A DNA stretch of 15,730 bases from Bacteroidales bacterium UBA6366 (lineage in GTDB: Bacteria > Bacteroidota > Bacteroidia > Bacteroidales > UBA932). Location: positions 12,269 through 27,998 of the forward strand of contig DJRG01000011.1 in the NCBI GenBank assembly GCA_002438845.1, in the 5' to 3' direction. Of this stretch, positions 6,810 through 14,132 are shown piece after piece; the first letter of the stretch is position 1, and the number at the start of each line of letters is the position of its first letter. A model generated the notes under the pieces. The model did not search any database. It saw only the letters and a list, made by a program, of their open reading frames with translations, and was not told where the DNA came from. The position numbers and the translations under genes are program-made.

Positions 6810-8264
6810 TTAATTCGACTTTTTTCTGCGAATTAGCAGGCAAAGTCCCAAAATAGTGAACAGAGCGTTGAATAAAAGCAGTTCGTAGCTGAACTTATAC
6901 CCGCCGAACCACCTCTCGGAGTTGCTCTGGAGGATGAAGCAGAGAACCGGAGCGATGACTGCCACCAGCGGCACCCACTTGTCGTTGACTTTCTTTTTCG
7001 TGAATATCCCGAACGCGAACATTCCCAGGATCGGCCCGTAGGTGTAGCTCGCGAGCTTGTAAACCGCGTCAATGGCCGATTTCGTGTTCAGCAGATAGAA
7101 GACGAAGATCACGACTCCCATCAGGAACGCCATCAGCAAATGCACCTTTTTCCTGACTGAGGTCACCTGCTCCTCGCTCTTTCCCTTGGTGCCGATGATG
7201 TCCACCGTGAACGACGTGGTCAGCGCCGTCAGAGCCGAACCTCCCGCCGCGAACGCGCATGACACGAGGCCGATCACGAACAGCACACCCACGATTGCCG
7301 GCAGATAACCGCCTGTCGCCACGGCCGGGAACAGTGTGTCACCGACCTCGGAGATGCCTTTCTGATCAGCGAACAGGTACAGAAGCACTCCCAGGCAAAG
7401 GAACAGAAATATCACAGGAATCTGTAGCAGACCGCTGGTAATGAGGTTCTTCTGCGAATCCTTGGCGTTGCGGCTGCTCAGTGTGCGCTGCATCATGTCC
7501 TGGTCCAGACCAGTCATGGCGATCACGGTGAAAGCGCCCGCCAGGAACTGTTTCCAGAAATATTCAGGATGATTCACGTCGTCAAAGAAGAACATCTTTG
7601 AATATGCACTCTCACGCACTGTCTGCACCACGCCTGATAAGTTCAGCCCCAGGTCCTTGGCTATGAACACAATCGCCAGCACGATGGACACGATCATGCA
7701 GACCGTCTTCAAGGTGTCTGTCCAGATCACGGATTTCACACCTCCCCTGAATGTGTAGAGGAGCACGATCGCCATGGATATGACCACGTTCAGGATGAAC
7801 GGCAGATGGAGCGGCTCGAAGATCATCAGCTGAAGCGTCACGCAGACGAGGAACAGCCTGACCGCGGCCCCCAGGATCTTGGAGATGAAGAAGAACCACG
7901 CTCCGGTCTTGTGTGAGGAGACCCCGAACCTGTCATCAAGATATTGGTAGATCGACACCATATTCATCTTGAAGAATATAGGTGTGAGGACAAAGGCGAT
8001 GATTATGTAGCCGACGAAGAATCCAAGCACCATCTGTATGTAGCCCATGGCCGTGCCTCCCACTCCGACCATTCCCGGCACGGAGACGTAGGTGACTCCG
8101 GACATCGGAGCCCCGAGCATTGCGATCGCCACGATCCACCACGGAGCCTTCCGGCCTCCGTTGAAAAATCCGGCGTTGTCTGCGTTGCGAGAGGAAATCC
8201 ATGACACGGTGAACATCACGACGAAATAAGCCAGAGCTGTGAGTATGACTGATAAAGGGCTCAT
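6810..8264 (-). CDS. Sodium:solute symporter family (SSS/SLC5-like) transporter
   Basis: A 484-residue inner-membrane carrier that uses the sodium gradient to import a solute. It has about 13 hydrophobic helices and the SSS landmarks: an N-terminal helix and SSRNADNAGFFNGGRKAPWW, the TM1-like unwound region MLGAPMSGVTYVSVPG, GGVKSVIWTDTLK, TGLDQDMMQRTLSSRNAKDSQKN, and FAAGGSALTALTTSFTVDI (the TM8-like helix whose Ser/Thr residues form the Na2 site in the family). The substrate cannot be read from sequence; relatives are annotated for sugars, sialic acid, pantothenate or proline. It lies 73 bases downstream of ispF on the same strand and may share its transcript; I saw no convincing promoter in the gap. 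Its stop touches the tRNA-Gln promoter. Confidence 0.9.
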   Translation of the reverse strand: MSPLSVILTALAYFVVMFTVSWISSRNADNAGFFNGGRKAPWWIVAIAMLGAPMSGVTYVSVPGMVGVGGTAMGYIQMVLGFFVGYIIIAFVLTPIFFKMNMVSIYQYLDDRFGVSSHKTGAWFFFISKILGAAVRLFLVCVTLQLMIFEPLHLPFILNVVISMAIVLLYTFRGGVKSVIWTDTLKTVCMIVSIVLAIVFIAKDLGLNLSGVVQTVRESAYSKMFFFDDVNHPEYFWKQFLAGAFTVIAMTGLDQDMMQRTLSSRNAKDSQKNLITSGLLQIPVIFLFLCLGVLLYLFADQKGISEVGDTLFPAVATGGYLPAIVGVLFVIGLVSCAFAAGGSALTALTTSFTVDIIGTKGKSEEQVTSVRKKVHLLMAFLMGVVIFVFYLLNTKSAIDAVYKLASYTYGPILGMFAFGIFTKKKVNDKWVPLVAVIAPVLCFILQSNSERWFGGYKFSYELLLFNALFTILGLCLLIRRKKSN

Positions 8265-8337
8265 ATCGGTGTTTTGATTATATGCTGAATTTGTTTTTTA
8301 TATTCTAAGGTTGTTGTCGCAATCTGGACGTGGCGTT

Positions 8338-8826
8338 TCAGACCTTCGTTATTAAGACTGTCGCCCAGACCTCACAACCTTCTTTCCGTCCGACGAAGCC
8401 AAGGCGTTCCGTGGTAGTGGCTTTGACGGAGATGTTGTCGGCGTCTGTTCCGATCACCTCCGCAAGTGTGGAACGCATGGAGTCTATGTACGGACGCAGT
8501 TTCGGGGCCTGCAACGCTATCGTGATGTCGGTGTTGCCCAGTTCGTAGCCCTTGGCTCTTACCAGTCTTATCACTTCTTTCAGAAGCAGTTTGCTGTCGA
8601 TGCCCTTCCATCTGTCGTCGTTGTCCGGGAAGTGCAGCCCGATGTCTCCGAGCGAGGCCGCTCCGAGGAGCGCGTCGCAGAGCGCATGGATCGCCACATC
8701 ACCGTCCGAATGCGCCACAAATCCTGTCTCGCTTTCGATCTGTATGCCGCAAAGCCACATCGGCAGTCCTTCCTTGAGGGCGTGCACATCGTAGCCGTTG
8801 CCTATTCTTATGTTTGAATATTCCAT
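8338..8826 (-). CDS. ispF: 2-C-methyl-D-erythritol 2,4-cyclodiphosphate synthase
   Basis: Fifth enzyme of the MEP isoprenoid pathway: it converts CDP-ME 2-phosphate to ME-cPP with release of CMP, as a cytoplasmic homotrimer. It has 162 residues with the ATG at 8826 (E. coli IspF has 159). Zinc ligands D13 and H15 (GYDVH) and H47 (AIHALCDALLGA) are all present at the family spacing. H39-S40-D41 (AHSDGD), D61 (DIGLHFPD) and the C-terminal TTTERLGFVGRKEG segment are also typical. The frame stays open upstream to 9027, but the extension has no family similarity and would cross the divergent promoter region, so 8826 is chosen. Usually ispF is single and essential. Confidence 0.95.
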   Translation of the reverse strand: MEYSNIRIGNGYDVHALKEGLPMWLCGIQIESETGFVAHSDGDVAIHALCDALLGAASLGDIGLHFPDNDDRWKGIDSKLLLKEVIRLVRAKGYELGNTDITIALQAPKLRPYIDSMRSTLAEVIGTDADNISVKATTTERLGFVGRKEGCEVWATVLITKV

Positions 8827-8845
8827 TCCTGCGGTTCTGTTTTCG

Positions 8846-8853
8846 CAAAAGTA
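8846..8853 (-). promoter_or_regulatory. Possible -7 element for ispF
   Basis: TACTTTTG on the minus strand matches TAnnTTTG 19 bases before the ispF ATG. I found no good TTTG at the -33 distance, so this is tentative. It shares a compact divergent region (8827-8950) with the promoter of the GH9 gene. Confidence 0.45.
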
Positions 8854-8886
8854 AGCATTTTCTACATTTTGGACGGCGAATTTTCC

Positions 8887-8894
8887 TAAATTTG
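8887..8894 (+). promoter_or_regulatory. Possible -7 element for the GH9-deacetylase gene
   Basis: TAAATTTG matches TAnnTTTG. A TTTG at 8868-8871 lies only 15 bases upstream, shorter than the usual 19-20. The predicted start near 8901 gives a leader of about 50 bases. Confidence 0.5.
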
Positions 8895-8950
8895 CATCCT
8901 TAAGAACATATTCATTGGTTTTTGAGGTCATCAGAATAAAACTCGGGATA

Positions 8951-11680
8951 ATGAAAAGATTGATTTCCGTAGCGGTACTGGCTTTGGCCGCCGTCCAGGC
9001 TTTCGCCGGCTCTTGGGTCAGGATCAACCAGATAGGTTACCTGCCGGAAGCCACCAAGGTCGCGGTCTTTATGAGTGATGAGACCGTGCGGGTCGAAGGT
9101 TTTGAATTGGTGGACGCCTTTACCGGCGGGATCGCTTTGAGGTCTGACGTGGTAGAGCCAAAAGGGGCGCTTGGACAGATGAAGACTACTTGCCGACTGA
9201 ACTTCAGTGCCTTGCGGGCGAACGGCGCCTATTATATAAAAGTGTTGTCATCGGGTGGCGAGACCAGTTCGGAGATATTCCCGATAAATGAAAAGGTTTA
9301 TGACGGGGCCGCTGATTTCGTTCTGAACTACATGCGCCAACAGCGTTGCGGCTGGAATCCTTTCTTCAAGGACAGCTGTCACCGCAAGGACGGGATCATC
9401 GTCGGGCATCCTGACCCTCAAAAAGATAGCACATTCCTTGACGTGACGGGCGGATGGCACGACGCTTCGGATTGTCTCCAGTACACGACCACCTCGGCAA
9501 ACGCCATTTACCAGATGATGTTCGCTTACCAAAGCAACCCGGAAGCTTTCTCGGACAATCATTTGGCTGACGGGACTCCTGGGCGTAACGGGATTCCGGA
9601 CATCGTGGATGAGATCTATTGGGGGCTTAAGTGGCTGGACAAGATGAATCCGGAGCCGGGAGAGATGTACAATCAGATCGCGGACGACCGTGACCATGTC
9701 GGGATGCGTGTCCCGTGCGATGATAAGGCTGACTATGGTTGGGGTAAAGGAGAATTCAGACCTGTCTGGTTCTGCTCCGGCGAGCCTCAGCAGAGAGGCC
9801 GGCGCGGGGACATGAACAAGACCACAGGCGTCGCGAGCACCGCAGGTAAGTTCGCCTCTGACTTCGCTCTCGGCTCCGAGATCCTGAAGCCGTTCTATCC
9901 GGAGTTCGCTGAGAGGATCGGGGCGAAGGCGCAGGCTGCCTATGACGCAGGAGTCGCCAAACCTGGTGTCTGCCAGACCGCCTCGGTGGTTTCTCCATAC
10001 ATCTATGAGGAGGACAACTGGGTGGACGACATGGAGTTGGCTGCCTGTGAGATGTTCCGCCGCACCGGAGACAGGAAGTATCGGACGGAAGCCATTGAAT
10101 ATGCCCGCCGCGAGCCTGTGACTCCTTGGATGGGAGCCGACAGCGCCCGTCACTACCAGTGGTATCCTTTTATGAATATGGGTCATTACCGCATCGCGAA
10201 GAACTTCGGCGGCAAGGTGTCAGAGGAGTTCATCAGGAATATGCGTTCGGGCATCCGGCGTGTCTATGAGCGTGGAAAGAATCATCCGTTCATGTTCGGT
10301 GTCCCTGGAATATGGTGTTCCAACAACCTGACCACGGCGATGTTGACCCAATGCATCCTTTATCGTGATCTGACCGGCGACACGGCCTATCAGGAGATGG
10401 AAGGCTCTTTGCGTGACTGGCTTCTGGGATGCAACCCTTGGGGTGTGAGCATGATCGCGGAATTGCCGAAGGGTGGAATATTCCCGACTCAGCCTCATTC
10501 TTTCATCATCAACTACAAGATGGGCAACACCACCGGCGGTCTGGTTGACGGTCCTGTGTACGCAACCATTTTCGGCAGCCTTCTCGGAATCCGCACGGAT
10601 GGCGGGATCAACTACGAAGAGTTCCAGCCGGGCGATCTTGTCTACCATGACAGCACGCACGACTATTCCACCAATGAGCCAACAATGGACGGCACCGCTT
10701 CGCTGACATTCCCGCTGTCCTACTATCAGCGGGAGGGGAGGGTTTATTCGGAATGGGCGCACGGAAGCATTGGACTTTGCCGTCCTGTCGCTTCGCGACC
10801 CTATCCGGGCGAATGGACGGCAAAGTCCAATGCTTCCGCGCTTTCCGCGAAGGAAACCGATACCTCGCACGAAGGCGGCAGGGACACTTTGGTTTGCGCC
10901 CCATTCACCCGGATAGGGTCGCGAAGCGATAGGGGCGCAAGCCAAAGTGTCCACGCCGATTCCATCACGGCTCTTACAGACAATAACATCTACCAAGACG
11001 GTGGAATAATCAGAACCGACCCTTCAGTCAAGCACATAGACTTTGTGTTCACGGCCGCCGACAAGGCTGACGGAGCGGAGAGGATCATCTCAACTCTGCG
11101 GAAGTACAACATAAAGGGCGGATTCTTCTTCACGGGTGAGTTTTTCGAGATGTATCCGGATGTAGTCCGACGACTTATTGCGGAAGGACATTATGTAGGA
11201 AGCCACTCTTACGGGCATCTGCTCTATGCCCCATGGGGCAAGCGGGATTCCCTGTTGGTGACGAAGCAGGAATTCAACGAGGACATGCTCAAGAGCTACA
11301 AGGTGCTGCGTGAGTTCGGCGTCACTGACGCTCCATACTTCATTCCTCCTTACGAGCACTACAACTCGACAATCTCCTCCTGGGCCCGCCAACTTGGTCT
11401 TCAAGTGATCAACTACACCCCCGGAACTCTCACCAACGGCGACTACACCACGCCCGGAATGAGCCGCTACTTCAGCAGCAAGGAAATTCTCAACAGGATT
11501 TGGGAATATGAAAGGACGGATCCAAACGGCCTTAACGGCCACATCATGTTGATCCATTTCGGCACGGATCTGGCCAGAACTGACAAATTCTACGACAAAC
11601 TTCCCGGGCTCATCAGGGAGCTTCGCAGGAAGGGATATTCATTCACACCATTGAAAGAGAATGATCAAGCACATTTATAA
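8951..11680 (+). CDS. Secreted GH9 family glycoside hydrolase with C-terminal polysaccharide-deacetylase-like domain
   Basis: A 909-residue exported enzyme. Residues 1-19 are a signal peptide (MKRLISVAVLALAAVQAFA). An N-terminal Ig-like cellulase domain (about 20-105, starting SWVRINQIGYLPEATKVAVF) precedes the GH9 (alpha/alpha)6 domain (about 110-595). This has D171 and D174 in GGWHDASD as the expected base pair and E576 in DYSTNEPTMDG as the proton donor, so it should cut beta-glucans such as cellulose or xyloglucan-type substrates. From about 690 there is a NodB/CE4-like domain: H752 and H756 (SHSYGH), FIPPYEHYN and LIHFG (H869). Its motif 1 reads FTAADKADG instead of TFDDG, so deacetylase activity is uncertain. 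Residues about 603-668 come from an inserted palindromic repeat pair that keeps the frame. The ATG at 8951 is chosen over 8915 because it starts the signal peptide. It overlaps metX by 20 bases. Confidence 0.9.
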   Translation: MKRLISVAVLALAAVQAFAGSWVRINQIGYLPEATKVAVFMSDETVRVEGFELVDAFTGGIALRSDVVEPKGALGQMKTTCRLNFSALRANGAYYIKVLSSGGETSSEIFPINEKVYDGAADFVLNYMRQQRCGWNPFFKDSCHRKDGIIVGHPDPQKDSTFLDVTGGWHDASDCLQYTTTSANAIYQMMFAYQSNPEAFSDNHLADGTPGRNGIPDIVDEIYWGLKWLDKMNPEPGEMYNQIADDRDHVGMRVPCDDKADYGWGKGEFRPVWFCSGEPQQRGRRGDMNKTTGVASTAGKFASDFALGSEILKPFYPEFAERIGAKAQAAYDAGVAKPGVCQTASVVSPYIYEEDNWVDDMELAACEMFRRTGDRKYRTEAIEYARREPVTPWMGADSARHYQWYPFMNMGHYRIAKNFGGKVSEEFIRNMRSGIRRVYERGKNHPFMFGVPGIWCSNNLTTAMLTQCILYRDLTGDTAYQEMEGSLRDWLLGCNPWGVSMIAELPKGGIFPTQPHSFIINYKMGNTTGGLVDGPVYATIFGSLLGIRTDGGINYEEFQPGDLVYHDSTHDYSTNEPTMDGTASLTFPLSYYQREGRVYSEWAHGSIGLCRPVASRPYPGEWTAKSNASALSAKETDTSHEGGRDTLVCAPFTRIGSRSDRGASQSVHADSITALTDNNIYQDGGIIRTDPSVKHIDFVFTAADKADGAERIISTLRKYNIKGGFFFTGEFFEMYPDVVRRLIAEGHYVGSHSYGHLLYAPWGKRDSLLVTKQEFNEDMLKSYKVLREFGVTDAPYFIPPYEHYNSTISSWARQLGLQVINYTPGTLTNGDYTTPGMSRYFSSKEILNRIWEYERTDPNGLNGHIMLIHFGTDLARTDKFYDKLPGLIRELRRKGYSFTPLKENDQAHL
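10759..10841 (+). repeat. Palindromic repeat unit A inside the GH9 gene
   Basis: A perfect 23-base inverted repeat (10763-10785 with 10815-10837, extended by the pair 10762/10838 and, after one mismatch, 10759-10760/10840-10841) encloses a 29-base core (10786-10814). The core begins TGTCGCTTCGCGACCC and contains the mini-hairpin GTCGC-TTC-GCGAC. The same core occurs inverted in unit B with two base differences, but the arms differ. Translated in frame, the unit gives residues 603-631 of the GH9 protein. Confidence 0.85.
10882..10952 (-). repeat. Palindromic repeat unit B inside the GH9 gene, inverted relative to unit A
   Basis: A 21-base inverted repeat (10882-10902 with 10932-10952, one T/G position that would wobble in RNA) encloses a 29-base core (10903-10931). 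This core is the reverse complement of the unit A core except at two positions. The arms share only short stretches such as GCAAA with those of unit A, yet each pair is self-complementary. About 40 bases separate the two units. The frame stays open throughout. Confidence 0.85.
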
Positions 11681-12677
11681 ACACAACGGAACATTTGAGT
11701 TCGAGGCAGGTGGAAGTATTGACAATCTGGAGATTACATACCACACTTCGCCTTTAGGGTATACTCGTGGCAGGAAAGTCATCTGGCTTTGCCATGCCCT
11801 TACCGCGGATTCGGATCCGGAGGGAACCTGGTGGCCGGCGTTGGTCGGTCCCGGCAAACTGATTGACACCGAGAAATATTTCGTGATCTGTGCCAATGTC
11901 CTTGGCTCGGCCTGTGGCTCGTCCGGCCCGGCGTCCATGAATCCGAAAACTGGGAAGCCCTACTATTTCGAGTTTCCTCGTGTTACGGTCAGGGACACTG
12001 TCCGTGCCTTTGATCTTCTGAGGCAACATCTTGGAATAGAAAAGATTGATCTTCTTATCGGTACATCCATGGGTGGATTCATGTCCTTTGAGTGGGCTGT
12101 GACGCGCCCCGGCATATTCGGAAAGATATTCTTTATCGCCACAGGCGCCCGTGTGACCCCCTGGCTCGCCGGATTCAACGCCGCCAGCCGCATGGCTCTC
12201 CTTGCCGATCCTACCTTCAAGGAGCACCGTGACCTTAACGGTGGCATGGAAGGTCTGAAGGCTGCCCGTGCCATAGCCCTGCTGACTTACCGCTGCGAGG
12301 AAGGCCTTTTCAAACAGAACGAGGACAGCGACGACACCGTGTTCGCCGGCAAGGTCGGATCCTACTACCGTCACCAGACCTCAAAGTTCGTCAAGGACTG
12401 GGACGCATATTCCTATCTCTATGTCTGTGACGAGGTTGACAGCAACAATGTGGGCCGTGGCCGAGGAGGTGTCGCAAAGGCTCTGTCTGAAATTGAGTCC
12501 GATTGCACCTTCATCTGCATGTCCTCCGATGAGCTCTTCCCGCCGGAAGACATGAAACCTCTCTCCGCTTTGATTCCCGGTTCCAGCTACCACCAGATTG
12601 AGACTCCATACGGTCACGACGGCTTCCTCATCGAAACCTCTGCGATCGCTGACATCCTCCGCCCGGCCCTCCCGTAG
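11661..12677 (+). CDS. metX: Homoserine O-acetyltransferase-type alpha/beta hydrolase (MetX family)
   Basis: A 338-residue cytoplasmic acyltransferase expected to acylate L-homoserine with acetyl-CoA (or succinyl-CoA) at the entry to methionine synthesis. Catalytic triad: S136 in the nucleophile elbow GTSMGG, D290 in MSSDELFPP and H319 in YGHDGF. Family landmarks are CHALTADSD near the oxyanion hole, NVLGSACGSSGPASMNPKTGKPY, VTVRDTVRA and NNVGRGRGGV, the last common in Bacteroidota MetX. In most MetX proteins a segment reads RFDAxSY; here it is KDWDAYSY (about 245-252), so the family arginine is replaced, which may affect substrate binding. The ATG at 11661 lies inside the end of the GH9 gene (20-base overlap), implying cotranscription and coupled translation of two functionally unrelated genes. 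It ends at a hairpin-rich convergent gap. Confidence 0.88.
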   Translation: MIKHIYKHNGTFEFEAGGSIDNLEITYHTSPLGYTRGRKVIWLCHALTADSDPEGTWWPALVGPGKLIDTEKYFVICANVLGSACGSSGPASMNPKTGKPYYFEFPRVTVRDTVRAFDLLRQHLGIEKIDLLIGTSMGGFMSFEWAVTRPGIFGKIFFIATGARVTPWLAGFNAASRMALLADPTFKEHRDLNGGMEGLKAARAIALLTYRCEEGLFKQNEDSDDTVFAGKVGSYYRHQTSKFVKDWDAYSYLYVCDEVDSNNVGRGRGGVAKALSEIESDCTFICMSSDELFPPEDMKPLSALIPGSSYHQIETPYGHDGFLIETSAIADILRPALP

Positions 12678-12834
12678 TCTGATCGCTTAAAAAGGTTCTT
12701 TAGAGGAATCTCCGCTGTGTGCTTGGGTTGGTTGGCGAGTCTGGTCGAACCATGGGCCCGGCCAACCGCCTAAGTCGCTGAACTATCTGACAGTGAATCC
12801 GACAGGCTCGCCGGAGATGGCGAGTGGTCATATT
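12678..12834. other. Convergent intergenic gap with several hairpins
   Basis: No gene seen. 12722-12774 forms an imperfect inverted repeat: GGTTGGC at 12730-12736 pairs with GCCAACC at 12761-12767, with outer CTT/AAG pairing and the nested TGGT-CGA-ACCA at 12742-12752. CTCGCC at 12807-12812 pairs with GGCGAG at 12819-12824. CGACAGGCTC (12800-12809) repeats the sequence after pepP. 12693-12711 can form a weak 8-pair hairpin with wobbles, followed on the minus strand by TTTTTAA. One or more of these probably ends both converging transcripts. Confidence 0.5.
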
Positions 12835-14100
12835 TCAGTTCCTCTGGATGATTGAACCGGCCACGATGTTGGCCACGAGGGCGCGCAGCCGCCCCACGCC
12901 GCCTTTGTCTTCCGGGTGAACCCTATGGGTCAACAGCACGACGGCAGTCTTGCTTTCCATGTCGATCACGACAGAGGTCCCTGTGTAGCCGGTGTGCATG
13001 ATTGTGGTCTCCGGATTGAAAAGGTCTCCTCGCGGCCCGCTGTGGGAACTCTTCTTGTCCCAGCCGAGAGCCCGTCCTACGGAAGGATCGTTCTGTGGGG
13101 GGATTGTCGCCATCAGCCTGACTGTCATCGGGCTAAGGATTCTGGTGGATTCAAGCGTGTGGCCGTTTTTGTCTTTAAGCGCGCCACCGTTCATGATCGC
13201 GGCGCAGATCACGGAGAGATCCTCGGCGTTTGAGAACACTCCGGCATTGCCCGAGTTGCCGCCCATTATAATGCGCGCCATCGGGTCGTGGACCTGTGCC
13301 ACCAACGGCTTCCCGTCCGCCTGCACCTCGGTCGGGGCGCAGAGGCCGGCCAATTCGGCTGAGTTGCTGACAGCAGGGGGGTAGATCAACGGGAAATAGC
13401 AGGTGTGCTTCAGCCCGAGGACATCGAAGACATGTTTTTGGGCATATTCATAAAGTTTTTCTCCGGTGACTCTTTCCAGGATCCGTTGCAGGGTGACAAA
13501 ATTCAGGCAGCTGTACATGAAGTCGGTGCCTGGACGGAAGTTCCTCTTTACCTTGGTGGCGATGTACCATTCCATTTTCTCCGGGTTGTTTCCTCCATAT
13601 TCCTTGACAAACGTCTCGGCGTTGATGTAAGGGGTCAGTCCGGAGGTGTGTGACAAAAGGTCTCTGACGGTGATGTCAACGGTCTCGCCGCTTTCCGGAT
13701 CCGTCCATGGCTTGAAACCGGGAATATACCTGTCCACATTGTCGGTGAGGCGTACGTACCCGTTCTCTATCAATTGCATGAAGGCGAGAGTCGTGCCCAC
13801 GCACTTGCTGACTGACGCGAGGTCGAAGAGAGTTTCCGTCGTCATCGGCTCCACTGTCGGCACCACGGATTTGTTGCCGTAGGCTTTCAGGTAGACGATG
13901 CGGTTGTCCCTTACCACAGAGAGGACGGCCCCGGGAACTTCCTTGGCCGAGATTGCGTCTTCGATGACCCTGTCCACACGGGCGAGTTTCCTTGGCTCCA
14001 TGCCGTTCCGTTCCGGGGAATCAATTCTGAGCGCACCCTGCGCAAAGGCTGTAACCGCCAAGGAAGCGGCCACGACGAATGTGATCATCCTTTTCATCAT
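12835..14100 (-). CDS. Exported serine hydrolase, beta-lactamase/penicillin-binding-protein fold (class C-like)
   Basis: About 421 residues with the ATG at 14100, giving a clean signal peptide (MMKRMITFVVAASLAVTAFAQ, cleavage after AFA). An ATG at 14127 would add nine residues and lies 5 bases after the upstream stop, so it remains possible. Motifs of the beta-lactamase-related family (PF00144): S96-V-S-K99 (LASVSK, nucleophile and base), Y196 in YSCLN (position of YxN), and HTG at 369-371 (position of KTG). Related proteins include esterases, D-amino-acid peptidases and EstB-like enzymes; true beta-lactamase activity is not implied. The third YxN residue is C rather than N or D. It sits directly downstream of a secreted EEP-family enzyme, so the two likely form an operon of exported hydrolases. 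The substrate is unknown. Confidence 0.87.
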   Translation of the reverse strand: MMKRMITFVVAASLAVTAFAQGALRIDSPERNGMEPRKLARVDRVIEDAISAKEVPGAVLSVVRDNRIVYLKAYGNKSVVPTVEPMTTETLFDLASVSKCVGTTLAFMQLIENGYVRLTDNVDRYIPGFKPWTDPESGETVDITVRDLLSHTSGLTPYINAETFVKEYGGNNPEKMEWYIATKVKRNFRPGTDFMYSCLNFVTLQRILERVTGEKLYEYAQKHVFDVLGLKHTCYFPLIYPPAVSNSAELAGLCAPTEVQADGKPLVAQVHDPMARIIMGGNSGNAGVFSNAEDLSVICAAIMNGGALKDKNGHTLESTRILSPMTVRLMATIPPQNDPSVGRALGWDKKSSHSGPRGDLFNPETTIMHTGYTGTSVVIDMESKTAVVLLTHRVHPEDKGGVGRLRALVANIVAGSIIQRN

Positions 14101-14132
14101 GAATATGCTCGTGTTTGTCATCGCCATCAGGC

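Noticed and set aside
6592..6843. 83-codon minus-strand ORF spanning the tRNA genes
   Set aside because: It translates straight through tRNA-Gln and part of tRNA-Met (the familiar spurious NGGVAQLVRASDS-type product) and the promoter; not a protein gene.
8827..9027. N-terminal extension of ispF to 9027
   Set aside because: The extra 67 residues have no family match, overlap the divergent gene and would span both promoters; IspF of normal length starts at 8826.
9248..10186. 312-codon minus-strand ORF opposite the GH9 gene
   Set aside because: Lies wholly inside the catalytic-domain coding sequence; no family motifs. Long antisense frames are common opposite GC-rich codon-biased genes.
10759..10952. 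CRISPR array or phage attachment site
   Set aside because: Only two core copies, in opposite orientation, with complementary arms rather than spacers; no cas gene or integrase in the window.
10220..10996. 258-codon minus-strand ORF opposite the GH9 gene
   Set aside because: It is antisense to the well-supported GH9 frame. It stays open partly because the palindromic insert reads similarly on both strands (both give SRPYPGEW and RIGSRSDR), and it has no recognisable domain.
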